Translations under genes and position numbers: made by a program
Source: Owenia fusiformis
Lineage: Eukaryota > Annelida > Polychaeta > Sabellida > Oweniidae
DNA length: 64,000 bases
Direction: 5' to 3'
Assembly (NCBI GenBank): GCA_903813345.2
Contig: CAIIXF020000003.1
Coordinates: 11,858,931 to 11,922,930 of the forward strand
The notes under the pieces: generated by a model
Told to the model about the DNA's origin: nothing
Seen by the model: only the letters and a program-made list of their open reading frames with translations
The model's database searches: none
In this document: positions 60,437 through 64,000 of the stretch, piece by piece
Numbering within the stretch: the first letter of the stretch is position 1
Layout: each line of letters starts with the position of its first letter

Positions 60437-60683
60437 AAAACTTAGAACTTCAAATCAAAGACCAAGGTTAGAGAGAGTGTGTACCAAATATAGCAGACTA
60501 GGAGATGAGTACCATTATATTTTAGAATTTAAACTTTTTGAAGATGACAGAAAAATACTTCTAGATAACTACTTCATCAGACAACCAAATATGTTAAAAT
60601 TTAAAAGTTTGTTGTCAAATATTAAATATTCTATGCAATTAAGTAAATTGATGAAGATTATTGGTGGTAGTGAATTAAACTAA
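60437..60683 (+). pseudogene. LINE ORF2 C-terminal end, + strand
   Basis: The peptide ITKLRTSNQRPRLERV, then GDEYHYILEFKLFEDDR and PNMLKFKSLL, matches the conserved end of many non-LTR polyproteins (LTKLR...R..R.C..C...DEYHFL..C..Y...R). The Cys residues of the terminal motif are partly lost (EFKLF for ECPLY). The frame is open to TAA at 60681-60683, but the upstream reverse transcriptase is missing. Confidence 0.6.
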
Positions 60684-61572
60684 ACTGTATTATCATTGTA
60701 TGTATATGTACTATTTTATACTCACAAGTATTTACATTGTATACGACATACCGTACTCCCAGTAATTTTTGCGTGCTACTACATTTCATGCTTTTCGCAA
60801 GTTTTTAAAAATTCGCAGAATATAATAGCCGCAAAATTCCAATAGTTCGAAAAATTCCAATAGTTCACAAGAAATATAATACGTCAAATATTAGTGGGAG
60901 TACAGTATGACTATTCAGGGCCAGCCTCAATATCTATGGTCCCTGAATCTGTATTATCAATAAGCATATACACAATCAGGGCCAGCCTTCTTTGAATTTA
61001 AGCCTTGAACCAAGCACACTATGTAAGCTTAAATCTGAGATCATGCGGTTACTCTATCAAAGTATTTCCATCTCCATTTCCATGTCTGTCAATGTCTAAA
61101 ACATGTTGCATTGTAGTTATTGCGGCTCAAAATAGAGGGCACTGTGATATCATACTACTACACGAAGAACAACAATTTGTGTGGCAACAAGGAGAAAATC
61201 GTATTTGGATTTTTGAGTCCATACATATAATGCAGCAGTTTTCAGATGAAAGATCAGCGCCATCTTTAATGTCTGTGAGTCTGAGATCAGGAATTCCTTG
61301 TGCGTGAAGCTGACGACGTGTCTGATCGTTAACCTCTCTAGACGTACGTTTGATGTCAAAGATGTATTTTTACCTGCAATATAAACATTTCATTTACTGA
61401 AAATATTTAGAAATCCCGTTAGGATCAATCACAGGCTGAGAACCAAACTTGTTTACCAGTTTCATTTTCAAACTTCAAACTTAGAAGACCATTATACATT
61501 TAGACTGCTTTATATATTATATAACAGTTCAAGCGTATCCTATGCCACCTAAAGGTTGAGAGTAGTTTACTA

Positions 61573-61714
61573 ATGCCTTGGTCACATATGCTCCGATTTT
61601 CAATCCGGCGCCCGGCCGATTGAGTATTTTGTTCAAAATTGAATACAATATTGAACAAAACACTCAATCGGGCGGGCGCCGGCCGATGGATCGGAGCATA
61701 TGTGACCCAGGCAT
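61573..61714. mobile_element. 142-bp MITE, near-perfect palindrome
   Basis: ATGCCTTGGTCACATATGCT at the left pairs with AGCATATGTGACCCAGGCAT at the right, then GCGCCCGGCCGATTGAG pairs with CTCAATCGGGCGGGCGC. Only a short TTCAAAATTGAATACAAT centre is unpaired. The GC-rich inner arms contrast with the A/T-rich surroundings. Confidence 0.8.
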
Positions 61715-62554
61715 AAATGAACAACATTGCTGAAATGTTTTTCGTGAAGCCACTCAGTAAAATTACGATTTCTCTGCACCCTGATGTTCAATCAACGTCA
61801 TTCGAGTATCTATATGTTCCTGACACGTTCGGGCATCCAGTTATGACAACGTCTACCCAATGTTTGCACGAGAAATTGACGTAATTCATGACTGAAATCG
61901 GGAAGACAAAAATATGTGATGTTCTTTCAGAATTGTTTATAATAACTATTTACAAAAACGTTCCAGAGACATAATCCATTTAGGTAGGGTTTGTTTTAAA
62001 GTCGAAAAGCCCTAATAAGACAATACAAACCCAGATTAAACCCAGAAGAATGCAGATTTCATGTAATGATTTACGTTCATGTAAACAAGTAAAGTACATA
62101 TTATCCCCATATAAAACACTGGCCTACGTGACATGTAATAACAGGTTCATATTGAAATATAGAAAATTTTCAACATAGCATTTGCTTCCGTGTTCTGTAT
62201 GCCCCTCTACCTGCTTAATAAGGCAATGTATCTTCAAATTAAACCTTAGCCAAGTAGATTAGAGTCTCTGGAACACTTTTGTAAATAGTTTTCACAATTT
62301 TATTCCCGGACGCCCAAATGTGTCAGGAACACATATATATTTGAATGATCTTGATTGGACATCAGGTTGCAGAGAAATCGTATTTTTACTGAGTGGATTA
62401 TTGAATTTCATAGATCTAGAGGCCCTTCAGGAGTGCAACCCCTTAAATTATCAGAGATTAATGTTTCCAAACTGTTTTTAAACAAACTAACGTCTTCTTT
62501 TCAAACTACACCTTGCTCCCTTCTGTCGTATTTAATAAAACAAAAATAGTATAT

Positions 62555-62637
62555 CACGGAGGGATACGAACCACTCACATGGGACTTGGTTATTCACTAG
62601 CGCCATAGGCGTTCTACTATTGACGCTCTTTATAAAT
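62555..62637 (-). ncRNA. tRNA-like SINE head or tRNA pseudogene, minus strand
   Basis: On the minus strand GAGTGGTTCGTATCCCTCC resembles a B box (GGTTCGAATCC), with TAGTAGAACGCCTATGG upstream at A-box distance. The acceptor stem does not pair, so it is not a functional tRNA. Confidence 0.4.
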
Positions 62638-62663
62638 ATATAATACTTTTGTTCTTTCATATC

Positions 62664-62745
62664 GGTAGCACGTTGGCCTCATGGTTAGCGTACCTGGCTT
62701 CCACGCTCTAGGTTAGTTGATCGAGACCCGTTCATGTCTAACTTT
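62664..62745 (+). ncRNA. tRNA-derived SINE head, + strand
   Basis: GTTGGCCTCATGGTTAGCG resembles an A box, and GTTGATCGAGACCCG, about 45 bases later, resembles a degenerate B box. A non-tRNA body follows, in which a ~65-bp segment (CAAAAATACTCCAAT, TATAAAATTGTCACCAGG) is present twice (about 62796-62860 and 62942-63010). Confidence 0.5.
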
Positions 62746-63252
62746 TTGATTTGCTTGTTGTCAAGATATAATTAGTAGGGCAAAATCCATAAAAAGTAGA
62801 TCAAAAATACTCCAATGTAGTATAAAATTGTCACCAGGATTCCGGAATTAGACGAATGTTAACTCGTGAAATTTCGGTAGATAAAGTAGGTCAGAAAATC
62901 CAGATTAATCCGAACAAGGGTCGGGAATTTTCGTCATAAGAAGTAAATCAAAAATACTCCAATTGGAGTATAAAATTGTCACCAGGATTCCGAAATACGA
63001 CGAATCGAATCGGCAAACTTCGCTACAATAATGAAGTGCATAAAAACCGAAATGATCCGAACAACGTTCGGATAAAATCGTGAAACAGGTGTAAGGGGCT
63101 TCCCCTCATCTTTCCCGACATGGTTCTAAAAGCCATATATGGATCTATCACGTGACATTCAAAATGACGTTCCTATATGGTTCTATGGGCCTTATATGGA
63201 TCTTTCGAACACGTGACCTAATACCAAATCAAAATCAAAATTTTACCTTGAC

Positions 63253-63590
63253 CATTGGATGGGATTTCATAGAATATATCCAAGAAAACATATTCTCGTG
63301 ATCCTTAAATCACTTAAAATCGATCATTTTATCCTCACCCCTTGATGGAATTTTATGAAAGAAGTTATGAAAAAACATCATCATGTAAGGGTTTTCACCT
63401 AAATTAGCTCGTTTTATCTTGACCCTTCAATTGAATTTCATTGAAAAATGTTTCATGAAAAATATCATCATGTTATGATTTGTATTTAAATAAGACTGTT
63501 TCATCTAAATACTTGCTGGATAATATTTCATAAAAAATGCACTTTAAAAATATTTCAGGATTTGCCTTAATTTATCAATGTAATGTAAGT
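63253..63590 (+). repeat. Degenerate ~88-bp tandem repeat
   Basis: About four diverged units share GGATGGGATTTCATAGAA-like and ATTAGCTCGTTTTATCTTGACC-like segments. A related single unit lies in intron 1 of gene C (about 40617-40690, TAGTTCGTTTTATTTTAAC, GGGATTTCATAGAAAAT) and a scrap near 42715. Old, non-coding. Confidence 0.45.
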
Positions 63591-64000
63591 ATTAAATTGA
63601 CTCTCAAATAGGGTTCTATTTTAATTTTTATTATTGAAATTAATACTAGGCAGGACTCACTCTCTAAATAGCTAATACAAATTCAACCCTTGGATGTGAT
63701 TTCGAGAATAAAATCAATAGCTGAATTCACTGATACTATATAAATTCTAAATATTAAATTACGGTATAATCAATGCATTTTCCAAGGTTTTGAGCCTTTC
63801 CACTCTCTCAAAATATGAATATGAATAAATTCTTAATCCAGTTCAATGACAAAAGACGTTTTCAGGGACACTAACTGACTGTACAGCCCCCCCTCCTCCC
63901 ACCATCTTCTCTCTTACTGAGGAGCCCCTGAGGATAAGAGTGAGAGTAGAAGATGAAGACATTACAGGATAATAGAATGAAAGCGATGATGGATGAATGT
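63591..64000. other. Gene-free right edge
   Basis: No supported feature. The last ~120 bases are C- then G/A-rich without a coding frame. Confidence 0.35.

Overview
This is a eukaryotic (metazoan) genomic window: AT-rich, with GT-AG introns, and packed with non-LTR retrotransposon pieces, mariner-like remnants and many fold-back (long inverted-repeat) DNA elements. The mix suggests an invertebrate, probably marine, but the sequence alone does not fix the species.

The protein-coding content is a head-to-tail array of cytosolic sulfotransferase (SULT, PAPS-dependent) genes on the + strand. Gene A (2421-8455) has seven coding exons with matching phases and encodes 320 aa. A relict first exon (10738-10902) is all that is recognisable of another copy. 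Gene B (15415-27431) has seven open exons, but the donor of exon 1 is mutated and the ancestral acceptor of exon 3 is deleted. Gene C (34457-49786) is intact with 323 aa. B and C lie in a duplicated block, about 13.65-28.18 kb versus 32.70-50.53 kb. Insertions unique to one copy mark events after the duplication: a LINE and a mariner-type element in B, and an enlarged intron 1 in C.

Region by region: 0-2.4 kb holds a fold-back element and a degenerate transposase-like fragment. 2.4-8.5 kb is gene A, with fold-backs in introns 2, 4 and 5. 8.5-13.6 kb holds the relict exon and a LINE piece. 13.6-28.2 kb is block B. 28.2-32.7 kb is intergenic, with fold-backs and LINE scraps. 32.7-50.5 kb is block C. 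50.5-64 kb has no recognisable gene. It is dominated by a ~4.9 kb, 24-bp minisatellite (53.17-58.1 kb) with inverted segments and higher-order duplication, flanked by two possible minus-strand exons, a LINE 3' fragment, a MITE and tRNA-like SINE heads.

The three SULT copies keep the PAPS-binding RKG, the Arg/Ser pair, a His at the catalytic position and the KxxxTVxxxE dimer motif. All carry an unusual 5'-phosphosulfate loop (R-x-G-T-H-L where most SULTs have K-S-G-T-T-W). The main interest is the array's exon-level duplication and splice-site turnover, the fold-back families that repeatedly enter its introns, and the 24-bp satellite.
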